DNA of 64,000 nt, taken from Geobacter sp. UBA6151. Lineage in GTDB: Bacteria; Desulfobacterota; Desulfuromonadia; Geobacterales; Pseudopelobacteraceae. Numbering within the stretch: the stretch's first letter is position 1; each line of letters begins with the position of its first letter. This document shows, one piece after another, positions 35,856 through 45,600 of this stretch. A model generated the notes under the pieces. The model saw only the letters and a program-made list of their open reading frames with translations. It did no database searches and was not told the origin of the DNA. The stretch lies in contig DIUT01000037.1 of assembly GCA_002423105.1 (NCBI GenBank), positions 1-64,000 on the forward strand, given 5' to 3'. The position numbers and the translations under genes are program-made.

Positions 35856-37094
35856 ATGCCGGGCCGCACCATTCTCCATATTGATCAAAATGCGTTCTTC
35901 GCTTCGGTCGAGCAGCAGGCAAACCCTGAGCTCCTTGGCAAACCCATTGCCGTCGTCGGTGCAGCCCATCGCACAGTCATCACCACCGCAAGCTACGAAG
36001 CCCGAGCCTTTGGCGTCAGGACCGGTATGGCCATTTGGGAAGGAAAACGAGCCTGTCCGGATCTGATCATCGTCCGGGGTGATAACAGGAAGTACACCTA
36101 CACCAGCGGCAAGATCGTCGAGATGATGCGGCAATACACTCCCCTGGTGGAACCGTTCTCTATCGATGAGGCGTTTATGGATGTTACCTACTCCCTCAAA
36201 CTCTTCGGCTCTGCCGAGACCATCGCCTACCAGCTCAAAGCCAGTATCAAGCACAGCTTCGGCATCACCTGCTCGGTTGGCATTGCCCCCAACAAACTTC
36301 TGGCAAAGCTGGCCTCAGACATGCAAAAACCGGACGGCCTCACCGTCATTACTCCGGACAGAGTAAGAGATGTGCTGGAACAGATGCCGGTGGGTGAGCT
36401 GTGCGGGGTAGGGAAGAAACTACAGAAGCAGTTGCTGTTGTACTGCAACATCACAACCTGCGGTGAACTCGGACGCTGTGATGAAGCCCTTCTGGTCAAA
36501 CGGTTCGGCATCATCGGCAGCACACTCAGGAAGATGGGGCAAGGGATAGACGACAGCCCGGTGGTACCAATGGAGGATGAAGAACAGGTCAAGAGCGTCG
36601 GCCATTCCATGACCCTGCCCAGAGATATCGAGGACCGTGACCAGATCCTCAAACGCTTGCTGCAATTGTCTGAAATGGTGGGCAGAAGGGCAAGGAAGCA
36701 CGGACTGGCGGGCAAGACCATCAGCGTCTATGTCCGACTGGGCGATTTCTTCAGCAATTTCCAGAAACAGACGACAATTAACCGGCACATCAACCTGAGC
36801 GACGACATCTATCAGGCGGCGGTCAAGCTGTACGACTGCCTGAAGGTTGATCAGCCGGTGCGACTTTTGGGAATCAGCCTCTCACACCTGCGGGAGGGTG
36901 AAGACGGACAGCCCGCCCTGTTCGAGGATAACCGCAAAAAGGAGCAACTGACAAAGGCCATGGATGACATCAACAACAGGCTGGGGGATTTCAAAGTCAC
37001 CTTCGGCAGTCTGCTGGATGCCCAAGAGAAGGGCAGTTATGTTATCAGCCCGGCGTGGCGACCTACAGGCGTCAGAAAAGTCGGCGTCGAGTAA
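35856..37094 (+). CDS. dinB: DNA polymerase IV DinB
   Basis: This 412-residue Y-family polymerase has the catalytic acid motifs HIDQNAFFASVE (about residue 8) and SIDEAFMDV (about 102). It also has the palm-thumb stretch CSVGIAPNKLLAKLASDMQK. It lengthens mismatched or lesion-blocked primers. Last gene of the lexA-dinB operon, starting 5 bp after the small protein. The C-terminus lacks an obvious beta-clamp motif other than a QPALFED-like stretch (DGQPALFEDN), which could be a clamp-binding peptide. Confidence 0.94.
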   Translation: MPGRTILHIDQNAFFASVEQQANPELLGKPIAVVGAAHRTVITTASYEARAFGVRTGMAIWEGKRACPDLIIVRGDNRKYTYTSGKIVEMMRQYTPLVEPFSIDEAFMDVTYSLKLFGSAETIAYQLKASIKHSFGITCSVGIAPNKLLAKLASDMQKPDGLTVITPDRVRDVLEQMPVGELCGVGKKLQKQLLLYCNITTCGELGRCDEALLVKRFGIIGSTLRKMGQGIDDSPVVPMEDEEQVKSVGHSMTLPRDIEDRDQILKRLLQLSEMVGRRARKHGLAGKTISVYVRLGDFFSNFQKQTTINRHINLSDDIYQAAVKLYDCLKVDQPVRLLGISLSHLREGEDGQPALFEDNRKKEQLTKAMDDINNRLGDFKVTFGSLLDAQEKGSYVISPAWRPTGVRKVGVE

Positions 37095-37157
37095 TACAGC
37101 CTGCATCAAGTCAGTTACTATGAAACGTTTAATAGTTATGAACGAGCGCCAGCTAAC

Positions 37158-37189
37158 GTCAATAGGCCGTCCGAAGGCGGCCTATTGAC
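37158..37189 (+). terminator. Hairpin after dinB
   Basis: GTCAATAGGCCG and its exact complement form a 12-bp stem with an 8-nt loop 63 bp after the dinB stop. No T-run follows, so it may be a weak terminator or mRNA end. It is between convergent dinB and the small membrane gene. Confidence 0.6.
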
Positions 37190-37214
37190 AGTCATTGATT
37201 TTCATCTGTCCTCC

Positions 37215-37442
37215 TCAGCTGTTTTTGACGGTAGCATGTGCTTCAGTTGTAACGGCAGCCTTAACTCCCTTAGCCATACCGAACATCAACAGTACTGCGG
37301 GTATTACCTGTGCTACCACTATCATTGCGCAGAATCCGAGAAAAATCCAAACAAAGAGTCCACTGTTGTCTTCACGTGCTCCTGTGGCGGCAAAAGCAGT
37401 TGCCGGAGCAAGTAATCCGATTATCGTAGCGAGAGTTTTCAT
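37215..37442 (-). CDS. Small membrane protein
   Basis: This 75-residue protein has a signal peptide (IIGLLAPATAFAATGARED) and one strong transmembrane helix (FVWIFLGFCAMIVVAQVIPA, about residues 30-52). It starts behind AAAGGAGGATGTC on the minus strand. No family or function recognised. The strong ribosome site and clean topology make it a real gene. Confidence 0.75.
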   Translation of the reverse strand: MKTLATIIGLLAPATAFAATGAREDNSGLFVWIFLGFCAMIVVAQVIPAVLLMFGMAKGVKAAVTTEAHATVKNS

Positions 37443-37766
37443 GACATCCTCCTTTTATTTTTGTGTGCTGCGGTAGTTGGTTCCTTTGTCTTACTGAATT
37501 GCAGAATAAGTGCCAATTAGAATTAATGACTAAAGTTAAATGCAACATGCGGATACTTAAGGGATTATTCGCGTATTTACGCAATCTTCCTATAAAAATA
37601 ATCCCGATTACTGTATGTAAGCATGTAGTATTTAACACGGTACGCAGAGCGACAAATGCACCAATATTACAGCTAACACGCTGATATTGCGGAGACTGTC
37701 AATGTGTATAAAACTACTATGCAGTTGTATGCGAATCTGATAAGGCGCCTAACAAGGAGAATCTAG
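37443..37766. other. AT-rich divergent intergenic region
   Basis: This 324-bp stretch lies between the divergent small membrane gene and the rhomboid gene and must hold both promoters. It contains an inverted repeat GGGATTATT (37561-37569) / AATAATCCC (37597-37605), with a smaller GCGTA/TACGC hairpin inside. No coding capacity of note was found. Confidence 0.5.
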
Positions 37767-38582
37767 ATGACACAGCGGGCTATACTCTGTCCACGTTGCA
37801 GGCGCTTGGTCGGCAGCGATGAAAAAGTTTGTTCATGGTGCGGCACATCCCGTTCTGCAGCCTGGTGGAAGCTCATCCACTGGACACGGGAGGGCGTGGA
37901 GGGTGATTGGTTAATCAAGACTCTCATCTCCATCAATATTTTGTATTTTGCAATCTCTCTCCTGGTAAGCCTCAATACAGGGGGGGTGAGCGGTTTGTTG
38001 TCTCCGGGACAGAACAGTTTACTGGTGCTGGGGGCAACCGGCACGTATCCCATTGACCGCTTCGGCAGGTACTGGACGCTCCTCAGTGCAAATTATCTTC
38101 ACAGTGGTATTCTGCATCTCATATTCAACATCATGGCTCTGCGACAACTGGCTCCTCAGGTCATCAGCGAATTTGGCGCCAACCGTATGCTCACTATCTA
38201 CACCCTGGGCGGCATCACTGGCTATGTGGTCTCCTATCTGGCAGGCGTCGCATTCACTATTGGCGCTTCGGCAGCTGTCTGCAGCTTGATTGGAGCACTA
38301 CTCTACTACGGTAAAAGCAGGGGTGGTTCTTACGGTAGCTCGGTATATCGCGAAACAGGCGGTTGGGTAATAAGCCTCTTTGTATTTGGCCTGATATTAC
38401 CGGGCATAAACAACTGGGGCCATGGCGGCGGTCTTGTCGGGGGAGTCATTCTTGGTGCGCTTCTGGGATACAATGAGCGTAGGCGGGAAAATTCTTTTGA
38501 TCTGTCACTGTCCCTCATCTGCGGTCTGATCACAATTGGTGTATTAGGGTGGACACTTATCAGTTTGTTCATCCACACGTAA
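37767..38582 (+). CDS. Rhomboid-family intramembrane serine protease with zinc-ribbon head
   Basis: This 271-residue protein has an N-terminal zinc ribbon (CPRCRRLVGSDEKVCSWCG, about residues 8-26). Six or seven transmembrane helices follow. The catalytic Ser is in TIGASAAVCSLIG (about residue 172), a GASA variant of GxSG, and the His is in NWGHGGGLVGG (about 218). Asn/His in HLIFNIMALRQL precede the active site as in rhomboids. It cleaves membrane protein helices; substrate unknown. AAGGAGAATCTAG is a strong ribosome site. Confidence 0.9.
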   Translation: MTQRAILCPRCRRLVGSDEKVCSWCGTSRSAAWWKLIHWTREGVEGDWLIKTLISINILYFAISLLVSLNTGGVSGLLSPGQNSLLVLGATGTYPIDRFGRYWTLLSANYLHSGILHLIFNIMALRQLAPQVISEFGANRMLTIYTLGGITGYVVSYLAGVAFTIGASAAVCSLIGALLYYGKSRGGSYGSSVYRETGGWVISLFVFGLILPGINNWGHGGGLVGGVILGALLGYNERRRENSFDLSLSLICGLITIGVLGWTLISLFIHT

Positions 38583-38621
38583 CACTTTGTACTCTCTTTG
38601 CTGTCAGGCAGAGGAGATGAC

Positions 38622-38672
38622 ATGGGAACCATTATGGGTTCAATAGGATGTGGACAAGGTATGGTTCAATGA
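38622..38672 (+). other. Tiny ORF (16 codons) upstream of the MFS gene
   Basis: ATG with a good GAGGAG ribosome site 5 nt upstream encodes MGTIMGSIGCGQGMVQ. A second tiny ORF (38679-38732, MGSRGKLNDVFAIDRMQ) ends overlapping the MFS start by ATGA. Both may be chance. If real they are leader peptides. Confidence 0.25.
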
Positions 38673-38728
38673 CGCATCATGGGTTCACGTGGCAAACTGA
38701 ATGACGTTTTCGCGATTGACAGGATGCA

Positions 38729-39913
38729 ATGACCGAACGCTTGCAACATAATGGACCTTTTCTCATGCTGTGCCTGACCGGGTTTGTTGTCTTTTTCAGT
38801 TCACACCTGCGTTTGCCGGTCATGCCGTTATATGCGACGTCACTGGGGGCTGACCCGGCTCAGGTCGGTATGATCAATGGAGCATTTACGCTAACGGCGG
38901 GACTGTTGTCGATCCCGGCCGGTATGCTGGCTGATCATATCGGTAGAAAATTACCTGTTATCATGGGGGGCCTGGCCATTGCCCTGTCTTCCCTTCTGAT
39001 TCCGCTCTGCCGAGAGCCATTGCAGATGGCTGTCGTATATGTCCTGTTTGGTGTGGGGCTGGCAGCCTTTGCGCCAGCCATGCTTTCACTGGTTGCGGAT
39101 GTGGTGCCGCCTGAAAAATTCGGGCAAGCATACGGCTGGTATACCACGGCGGGCTATTTTGCCATGACCCTGGGGCCGGCAATGGGAGGTTTTCTTGCCG
39201 GGTCCACCGGGCTGCCTGCGGTGTTTCTCATTTCCGGCGGACTTTCATTGGCAGTTACCTTGTTTGCAGTCCTGCTGCTACCAAAAGGCATGTCCGGGCA
39301 CAGGTCGGATATGCACGCTGTTCTCGGCAGCAGTGTTCTGTTGTTGCGGAATCACTTTTTTCAAGCCTGCCTGCTTGCCACCATCGGCAGTTGCGTTGGT
39401 TATGGTGTGTTTCTGACGTTTTTGCCGCTTTCAGCAGTGTCGTATGGGCTTGACCCCGCACAGGTGGGGGTTTTGTTTGCGGTTCAGGCAATGACGAATG
39501 TCGTCTGCAGAGTTCCGATCGGCATTATTGCGGACAAGATTGACAAACGCTGGATTGTTGCTGTCGGCCTAGCTATTCTGGCGTTGGCGCTCGCAGCTTT
39601 GGGACAAGCGGCGCAGCTGCGTTACATGCTGCTCTGCACCGTTGCCCTGGGAATCGGCATGGCTCTTATCTACACTGCCGTTGGCGCATTGATTGCCGGA
39701 CAGGTCGCTGTGCTGCAACGCGGATTGGCCATGGGCATGTATCATAGTTGCGTTTTTCTGGGAATGATGGCAGGTTCGACAACCATGGGCATCGCCTTGA
39801 AGACGATCAGTTTCTCTGTCTGTTATGGGGTTACCGGCGGCGTGGTTCTGCTGGCGCTGCTCTGGTTCATGATGTTGTCGCGAATGTTTCAAAAAAATAT
39901 CCGCTGTTGCTGA
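38729..39913 (+). CDS. MFS transporter
   Basis: This 394-residue protein has twelve predicted membrane helices. The MFS loop-2/3 motif is AGMLADHIGRKLPVIMGG (about residues 62-79) and a second-half copy is IGIIADKIDKRWIVAVG. The substrate is unknown; it belongs to drug/small-molecule antiporter type. The upstream gene gives no metabolic clue. It ends 16 bp before a J-domain-like gene. No strong ribosome site is seen, though the ORF at 38679 overlaps its start. Confidence 0.88.
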   Translation: MTERLQHNGPFLMLCLTGFVVFFSSHLRLPVMPLYATSLGADPAQVGMINGAFTLTAGLLSIPAGMLADHIGRKLPVIMGGLAIALSSLLIPLCREPLQMAVVYVLFGVGLAAFAPAMLSLVADVVPPEKFGQAYGWYTTAGYFAMTLGPAMGGFLAGSTGLPAVFLISGGLSLAVTLFAVLLLPKGMSGHRSDMHAVLGSSVLLLRNHFFQACLLATIGSCVGYGVFLTFLPLSAVSYGLDPAQVGVLFAVQAMTNVVCRVPIGIIADKIDKRWIVAVGLAILALALAALGQAAQLRYMLLCTVALGIGMALIYTAVGALIAGQVAVLQRGLAMGMYHSCVFLGMMAGSTTMGIALKTISFSVCYGVTGGVVLLALLWFMMLSRMFQKNIRCC

Positions 39914-39929
39914 GGAATCGTGTGCATTG

Positions 39930-40697
39930 ATGCAGCCATTTGACGCAGTAAAAATATTGTTTGGGGAAAGTGTCGATCTGCGGAGGGTTACGTCTGCTGA
40001 CGTAAAATCCGCTTTCCGGCGGCGTGTGCGCATGCTTCATCCTGATTCCGGGCGGAGCATGTCACAGCACTGTGGTGAGGCGGTCAGTTCTTTGGTCTCG
40101 GCGCGGGATCTGCTGGTTGAACATCTGCAGTCGGCGCAACAGAGAGCAGCAGGCCCGCCTCCGGTCAAGCAGCCCACCGCCGCGCCAGGTTTTACACGTC
40201 CAACGATTGTAAGGCCTCCACGTCCTGTTGTGGAAAAAATTCCCAAGAAAGTGGACGAACGGTATTACGCCGGGGTATTCCCGACGTACAAACTGAAATT
40301 TGGCCAGTTTTTGTATTTCTGCGGTGAAGTTTCCTGGCAGGATCTGGTGCGTGGCATGCGCTGGCAGCGGGACCAGCGGCCGCCCTACGGGGAGATTGCC
40401 AAGGCGTGGGGCTGGTTGACGGACAAGGATATTCAGGCTGTCCGTGCCGCGACGGAACTTCCGGGGGTGTTTGGCGAAAAGGCAGTGGCACTGGGGTTGC
40501 TGACGGAAAAGCAGGCGGCCTTTCTGGTCAGGCACCAGCATCACTGCCAGCCGAGGCTGGGGGAATTTTTTGTGAAGGAACGGGTGTTGCTGCCCATCGA
40601 AGTTACCAGACTCCTGGCTGCAATGGAGCGGCATAATATGAGTATTGAACGTGGTACCGGACCGCTTCCCCCCTGCAACCCGACCGGATTTCTTTAG
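39930..40697 (+). CDS. DnaJ-like N-terminal domain protein
   Basis: This 255-residue protein has a degenerate J-domain at residues about 5-60 with the HPD motif kept (FRRRVRMLHPDSGRS). A proline-rich linker follows (about 75-105). A C-terminal domain of unknown type (about 110-255) contains YAGVFPTYKLKFGQFLYFCG and two repeats of roughly 40 residues about EIAKAWGWLTDKDIQAV and VALGLLTEKQAAFLV. J-domains recruit Hsp70. The C-terminal repeats may bind a partner or second messenger (unknown). The ATG at 39930 follows a TTG that is less likely. It is probably co-transcribed with the MFS gene. Confidence 0.8.
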   Translation: MQPFDAVKILFGESVDLRRVTSADVKSAFRRRVRMLHPDSGRSMSQHCGEAVSSLVSARDLLVEHLQSAQQRAAGPPPVKQPTAAPGFTRPTIVRPPRPVVEKIPKKVDERYYAGVFPTYKLKFGQFLYFCGEVSWQDLVRGMRWQRDQRPPYGEIAKAWGWLTDKDIQAVRAATELPGVFGEKAVALGLLTEKQAAFLVRHQHHCQPRLGEFFVKERVLLPIEVTRLLAAMERHNMSIERGTGPLPPCNPTGFL

Positions 40698-40900
40698 CAG
40701 GTTGTTGAAAAACAGCCATTTCGCCGCCGTCCTCGAAATCCACCTTGTGACTTCGGCCTGCGGCCTCACCCTTCGGGCGCCTTCGCGGTCCAATTTTGCA
40801 AGCAAAATTGTGCGGCGTAGCGCTGCTACGCCTCCGCGGGGCTTTCTCCGGGTGCGACGATCTGACTATTTTTGAACAACCTGGGATTTTCAACAACCTG
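40698..40900. mobile_element. MITE-like element, 203 bp, 14-bp terminal inverted repeats
   Basis: The ends are CAGGTTGTTGAAAA and its exact complement. A second inner copy (TTGAACAACCTG) lies 12 bp inside the right end. The interior has palindromes such as GGCGTAGC-GCT-GCTACGCC and no ORF. It starts at the base after the stop of the J-domain gene. Such GC-rich stem-loop elements are scattered in Geobacter genomes (knowledge of style, not searched here). Confidence 0.65.
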
Positions 40901-40902
40901 TT

Positions 40903-40940
40903 AGGACATCCCTGATGTCATTGACAATCAGGGATGTCCT
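40903..40940. terminator. Bidirectional hairpin between the MITE and gltD
   Basis: AGGACATCCCTGAT pairs perfectly over 14 bp with ATCAGGGATGTCCT (10-nt loop). It lies 6 bp after the gltD stop on the minus strand and ends that operon. No T-run is present. Confidence 0.6.
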
Positions 40941-40946
40941 TGCACA

Positions 40947-42428
40947 TCAGGGCAATTCTGTTGCACCCATCAGATAGCGGTCACACTCACGGGCTGCTCC
41001 GCGCCCTTCGTTAAAGGCCCAGACCACCAGGCTCTGGCCACGGCGGCAGTCTCCGGCGGCAAAGACGCCGGGGATATTGGTGGTATACCGCTCATACTCA
41101 GCTTTGATAGTACTGCGCGGATCGCGCTCCAGCCCCATGGCGTCCGGGAGCTGCTGCTCCGGCCCCAGAAAGCCCATGGCTAAAAGTACCAGACCGGCCG
41201 GACGCACCTGCTCGGTTCCGGCAACCGGCGCGGGAACAAACTGTCCCTTGTCATTCTTGCCCCAGGCAACCTCCACCGTGTGAACTGCGGTCACGTTACC
41301 GTCGGCATCCCCTTCAAACCTGGTGGCCGTGGTCAGATAGGTACGGGGGTCTGCACCAAATTGTGCGGCAGCCTCTTCCTGGCCGTAATCGATCTTGTGG
41401 GTCTTGGGCCATTCCGGCCAGGGGTTGTCCGCTGCACGCTGTTCCGGCGACCGGGGCATGATCTCCAGCTGGGTGACCGATGTGCAGCCATGGCGCAGCG
41501 AGGTGCCTACGCAGTCGGTTCCGGTATCGCCGCCGCCGATGATGATCACATCCTTTTCCTTGGCAGAGATGAAATCAGCCCCTTTGTTCAGCACCGCCCT
41601 GGTATTGGCAGTGAGAAAATCCATGGCAAAGTGAATCCCCTGCAGCTGACGTCCTTCAATCGGAAGATCGCGGGGCAGGGTGGCGCCGGTGGCCAGGACC
41701 ACGGCGTTGAACTCGCTACGCAGTTTCTCCACCGCATAGTCACTGCCGCCGATTGCCGTGTTGCAGACAAAGATAATCCCTTCATCCTCCAGCAGTTTGA
41801 TGCGGCGCAACACCACCTCGCGTTTGTCCAGCTTCATATTGGGGATGCCGTACATCAGCAGTCCGCCTGGCAAGTCGGCCCGTTCAAACACGGTAACGTT
41901 ATGCCCGGCCTTGTTCAGTTGCGCGGCAGCAGCCAGACCGGCAGGACCGGAACCGACCACCGCCACCTTCTTACCGGTGCGCACCTTGGGCGGGTTGGGT
42001 ACGATCCAGCCCTCCTGCCAGCCGCGCTCCACAATGCTGACCTCAATGTTTTTGATGGTTACCGGCGGATCGTTGATCCCCAGGGTACATGAGCCTTCGC
42101 AAGGCGCGGGGCAGACGCGGCCGGTGAACTCCGGGAAATTGTTGGTGCGGTGCAGACGGTCCAGTGCCTGCCGCCAGTGGCCACGGTAGATCAGGTCGTT
42201 CCACTCGGGGATCAGGTTGTTGATCGGACAGCCACTGGCCATACCGCTGATCAGCAGGCCGGTGTGGCAGAACGGGATACCGCAATCCATGCAGCGGGCG
42301 CCCTGGGTGCGGAGATTCTCTTCCGGCATGTGCAGGTGAAATTCGTTCCAGTCCTTGATACGCTCCAGCGGCTCGCGGTCTGCCGGAATCTCGCGGCAAT
42401 ATTCCATAAATCCGGTTGGTTTTCCCAT
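40947..42428 (-). CDS. gltD: Glutamate synthase small subunit GltD
   Basis: This 493-residue flavoprotein has N-terminal 4Fe-4S cysteines ([21 protein letters not shown]). The FAD-binding motif is [18 protein letters not shown] (about residue 150) and the NADPH-binding motif is [18 protein letters not shown] (about 292). It passes NADPH electrons to GltB for glutamate synthesis. Length is that of bacterial GltD. It lies 175 bp downstream of gltB on the same strand. Confidence 0.95.
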   Translation of the reverse strand: MGKPTGFMEYCREIPADREPLERIKDWNEFHLHMPEENLRTQGARCMDCGIPFCHTGLLISGMASGCPINNLIPEWNDLIYRGHWRQALDRLHRTNNFPEFTGRVCPAPCEGSCTLGINDPPVTIKNIEVSIVERGWQEGWIVPNPPKVRTGKKVAVVGSGPAGLAAAAQLNKAGHNVTVFERADLPGGLLMYGIPNMKLDKREVVLRRIKLLEDEGIIFVCNTAIGGSDYAVEKLRSEFNAVVLATGATLPRDLPIEGRQLQGIHFAMDFLTANTRAVLNKGADFISAKEKDVIIIGGGDTGTDCVGTSLRHGCTSVTQLEIMPRSPEQRAADNPWPEWPKTHKIDYGQEEAAAQFGADPRTYLTTATRFEGDADGNVTAVHTVEVAWGKNDKGQFVPAPVAGTEQVRPAGLVLLAMGFLGPEQQLPDAMGLERDPRSTIKAEYERYTTNIPGVFAAGDCRRGQSLVVWAFNEGRGAARECDRYLMGATELP

Positions 42429-42468
42429 GGTCGTTTCCTATCAGAAGCAGATTAGCATTATTGTCTTT

Positions 42469-42580
42469 CGGCTCCCCCTCCCTTGACGGGAGGGGGTTGG
42501 GGGGAGGGTGAAAGTGCAACGTGGCAATTTCATGGACAGTTCCCCCCCACCCTAGCCCTCCCCCGCCAAGGGGGAGGGGA
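42469..42580. repeat. GC-rich palindromic intergenic repeat between gltB and gltD
   Basis: Two C/G-rich units face each other: GGCTCCCCCTCCCTTGACGG... on the left and CCCTAGCCCTCCCCCGCCAAG... on the right. Each is itself a hairpin (CCCTCCCTTGACGGGAGGG, and CCCCTCC-type arms). This BIME-like pair is placed inside the operon and may stabilise or separate the gltB and gltD mRNA. Confidence 0.6.
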
Positions 42581-42603
42581 CTTTTGGGGATTGTGCACGT
42601 GGT

Positions 42604-45600
42604 CTAGCTGCCGCCCACGCGGGCTGCGTCGTGGGAGTTTTCTTCAAAGGCTGCGGTCAGCGCCTCATCACCGCTCAAGCCCGCCGCCTTGGCGCGCTCC
42701 AGCGCCTGCAGGACTCGCTTGTAATCCATCGGCATGACCTTCACAAAACGGTCCACATAAAACTTCCAGTTAATCAGCACAATGGCTGCCTTGGCGCTTT
42801 TGGTAAGCTCTTCGTGTTTCTCGATCATGGTCTTGAGCACAGCTTTGTCGCTGTCATCCAGCGGCTCAAGAGCAACCATCTGGGTGTTGCAATGTCCGGC
42901 AAAGTCACCATGCTCATCGAGAACATAGGCTACACCGCCACTCATGCCGGCTGCAAAGTTGCGTCCGGTTGTGCCGAGCACCACCACCGTACCGCCGGTC
43001 ATATATTCGCAGCCATGGTCACCTACCCCTTCAACCACTGCATTGACGCCGGAGTTGCGCACAGCGAACCGCTCGCCGGCCATGCCGCAGATATAGGCAT
43101 TACCGCTGGTGGCACCATACAGGGCCACGTTACCGGCAATGATGTTCTCCTCTGCCTTGAAGGTTGAACCGGCAGGCGGGTAGACCACCACGGTGCCGCC
43201 GGAAAGTCCTTTGCCCAGATAATCGTTGGCATCACCGGACAGCTCCAGGGTCATTCCCTTGGGAATAAAGGCACCGAAGCTCTGACCTGCCGAACCGTTG
43301 AACTTCAGACTGACCGTACCCTCGGGGAGTCCTTCGGCGCCGTGGCTGCGGGTGATCTCGTTGCCGACGATGGTGCCGACAACCCGATCGATGTTGGTGA
43401 TCGGCAGCGAGGCCGTGACCGCTTCGCCCTTCTCTATGGCCGGTTTGCAGATATCCAGCAGTTTGGACATGTCGATGGACTTCTCCAGGCCGTGGTCCTG
43501 CGTTTCGGTGCAGTATCTGACCGCGCCCACTCCCATGTTGGGGGTGTAGAGGATATTGGAAAAATCAAGTCCTTTTGCCTTCCAGTGTTCAATCGCCTTC
43601 TTGGGTTCCAGCACACTGGCATGGCCCACCATCTCGTTGAAGGTGCGAAAGCCCAGCTCCGCCATGATCTCCCTGGCCTCCTGGGCCACGAAACGCATGA
43701 AGTTAACCACGTATTCCGGCTTGCCGGCAAATTTGGCCCGCAGCGCCGGGTCCTGGGTTGCTACGCCGGCAGGACAGGTGTTGCTGTGGCAGACCCGCAT
43801 CATGATGCAGCCCAGAGTGACCAGCGGAGCCGTGGCAAAACCGAACTCCTCGGCCCCCAGCAGGGCGGCGATGACCACGTCACGACCGGTCTTCAGCTGG
43901 CCATCCACCTCGATGACGATCCGGCTGCGCAGGTTGTTCAGCATCAGGGTCTGGTGGGTTTCGGCAAGTCCCAGTTCCCAGGGCAGTCCGGCATGCTTGA
44001 TACTGGAGAGAGGCGATGCCCCGGTGCCGCCGTCATACCCGCTGATCAGCACCACATCGGCATGGGCCTTGGCCACCCCGGCGGCAACGGTGCCCACCCC
44101 CACCTCCGAAACCAGTTTGACGCTGATCCGGGCGCGGCGGTTGGCGTTCTTCAGATCGTGGATCAGCTCGGCCAGATCCTCGATGGAGTAGATGTCATGG
44201 TGTGGCGGCGGCGACACCAGACCAACCCCCGGCGTGGTGTGGCGGGTCTTGGCCACCCACGGATAGACCTTGTGACCGGGCAGTTCGCCCCCTTCACCCG
44301 GCTTGGCCCCCTGGGCCATCTTGATCTGGATCTCACCGGCATTGGTCAGGTAGTTGCTGGTCACGCCGAAACGGCCGGAGGCAACCTGCTTGATGGCGCT
44401 GTTTTTGGAATCGCCCAACTCGTTGGTCCAGCTGAAGCGTTCCGGATCTTCGCCCCCTTCACCGGTGTTGGAGCGTCCGCCGATGCGGTTCATGGCGATG
44501 GCCAACGCCTCATGGGCCTCCTGGCTGATGGAACCGTAGGACATGGCGCCGGTTTTGAAACGCTTCATGATTGCTTCAACCGATTCCACCTCTTCAATGG
44601 GCACCGGCACCCGCTTCTTGAAATCCAACAGACCGCGCAGGGTGTAGTGACGCTCGCTCTGCTCGTCGATCAGGTTTGAGAAAACCTTGAACTCTTGATA
44701 ATCGTTGGTGCGGGTTGATTTTTGCAGCGAGGTGATGGTGAGCGGGTTGAAAAGGTGCTCCTCCCCGTCCTTGCGCCACTGGTACTGCCCACCCGGATCC
44801 AGGGTCGAATCTGCAGTAACCCGCTTCGGATATGCCTTGGCATGCCGTGCCAGCAGCTCGGTGGCGATGCCGTTCAGATCAGTGCCGCCGATGCGGGAGG
44901 GGGTCCAGGTAAAGAACGTGTCGATCACTGACTGATGCAGGCCAACGGCCTCGAAAATCTGGGCACCACGGTAGCTCTGGATGGTGGAGATACCCATCTT
45001 GGCCATGGTCTTGACCACCCCTTTGATGGAGGCTTTGATGAAGTTCTTCACCGCCTTCTTGTGATCGATCCCCGGCAGCATCCCCTGCTGGATCATGTCA
45101 TCCATGGACTCAAAGGCCAGATAGGGGTTGATGGCGGTGATGCCGTAGCCCAGCAGCACGGCAAAGTGATGCACTTCACGGGGCTCGCCCGACTCCAGCA
45201 CCAGCGAAACCCTGGTGCGGGTGGCGGTGCGGATCAGGTAGTGATGCAGACCGGCAACGGCCAGCAGCGCCGGGATGGCGGCATACTCTTCATTCACGCC
45301 ACGGTCGGAAAGGATCAGGATGGTGGTGCCTGCTTCAATATGGCGGACTGCTGTGCTGAACAGACTTTCCAGGGCTTTTTTCATTCCCTCGGCGCCATCC
45401 TCGGCCTTGAACAGCAGGGTCAGGGTGGTGGTCTTGAAGCCGGGCTGATCCAGGTTGCGCAGCTTCTCGAACTCTTCGTTGGTGAGAATCGGCTGCTCCA
45501 GCCTGATCACCCTGGCGCTGGTAGCGGTTGGCTTGAGCAGGTTGGATTCGGAACCGATCCTGACAGCGGTTGAGGTGATGATCTCCTCACGGATCGGGTC

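Noticed and set aside
41280..42092. Plus-strand 270-codon open frame in gltD
   Set aside because: Antisense shadow of GltD with no domain pattern.
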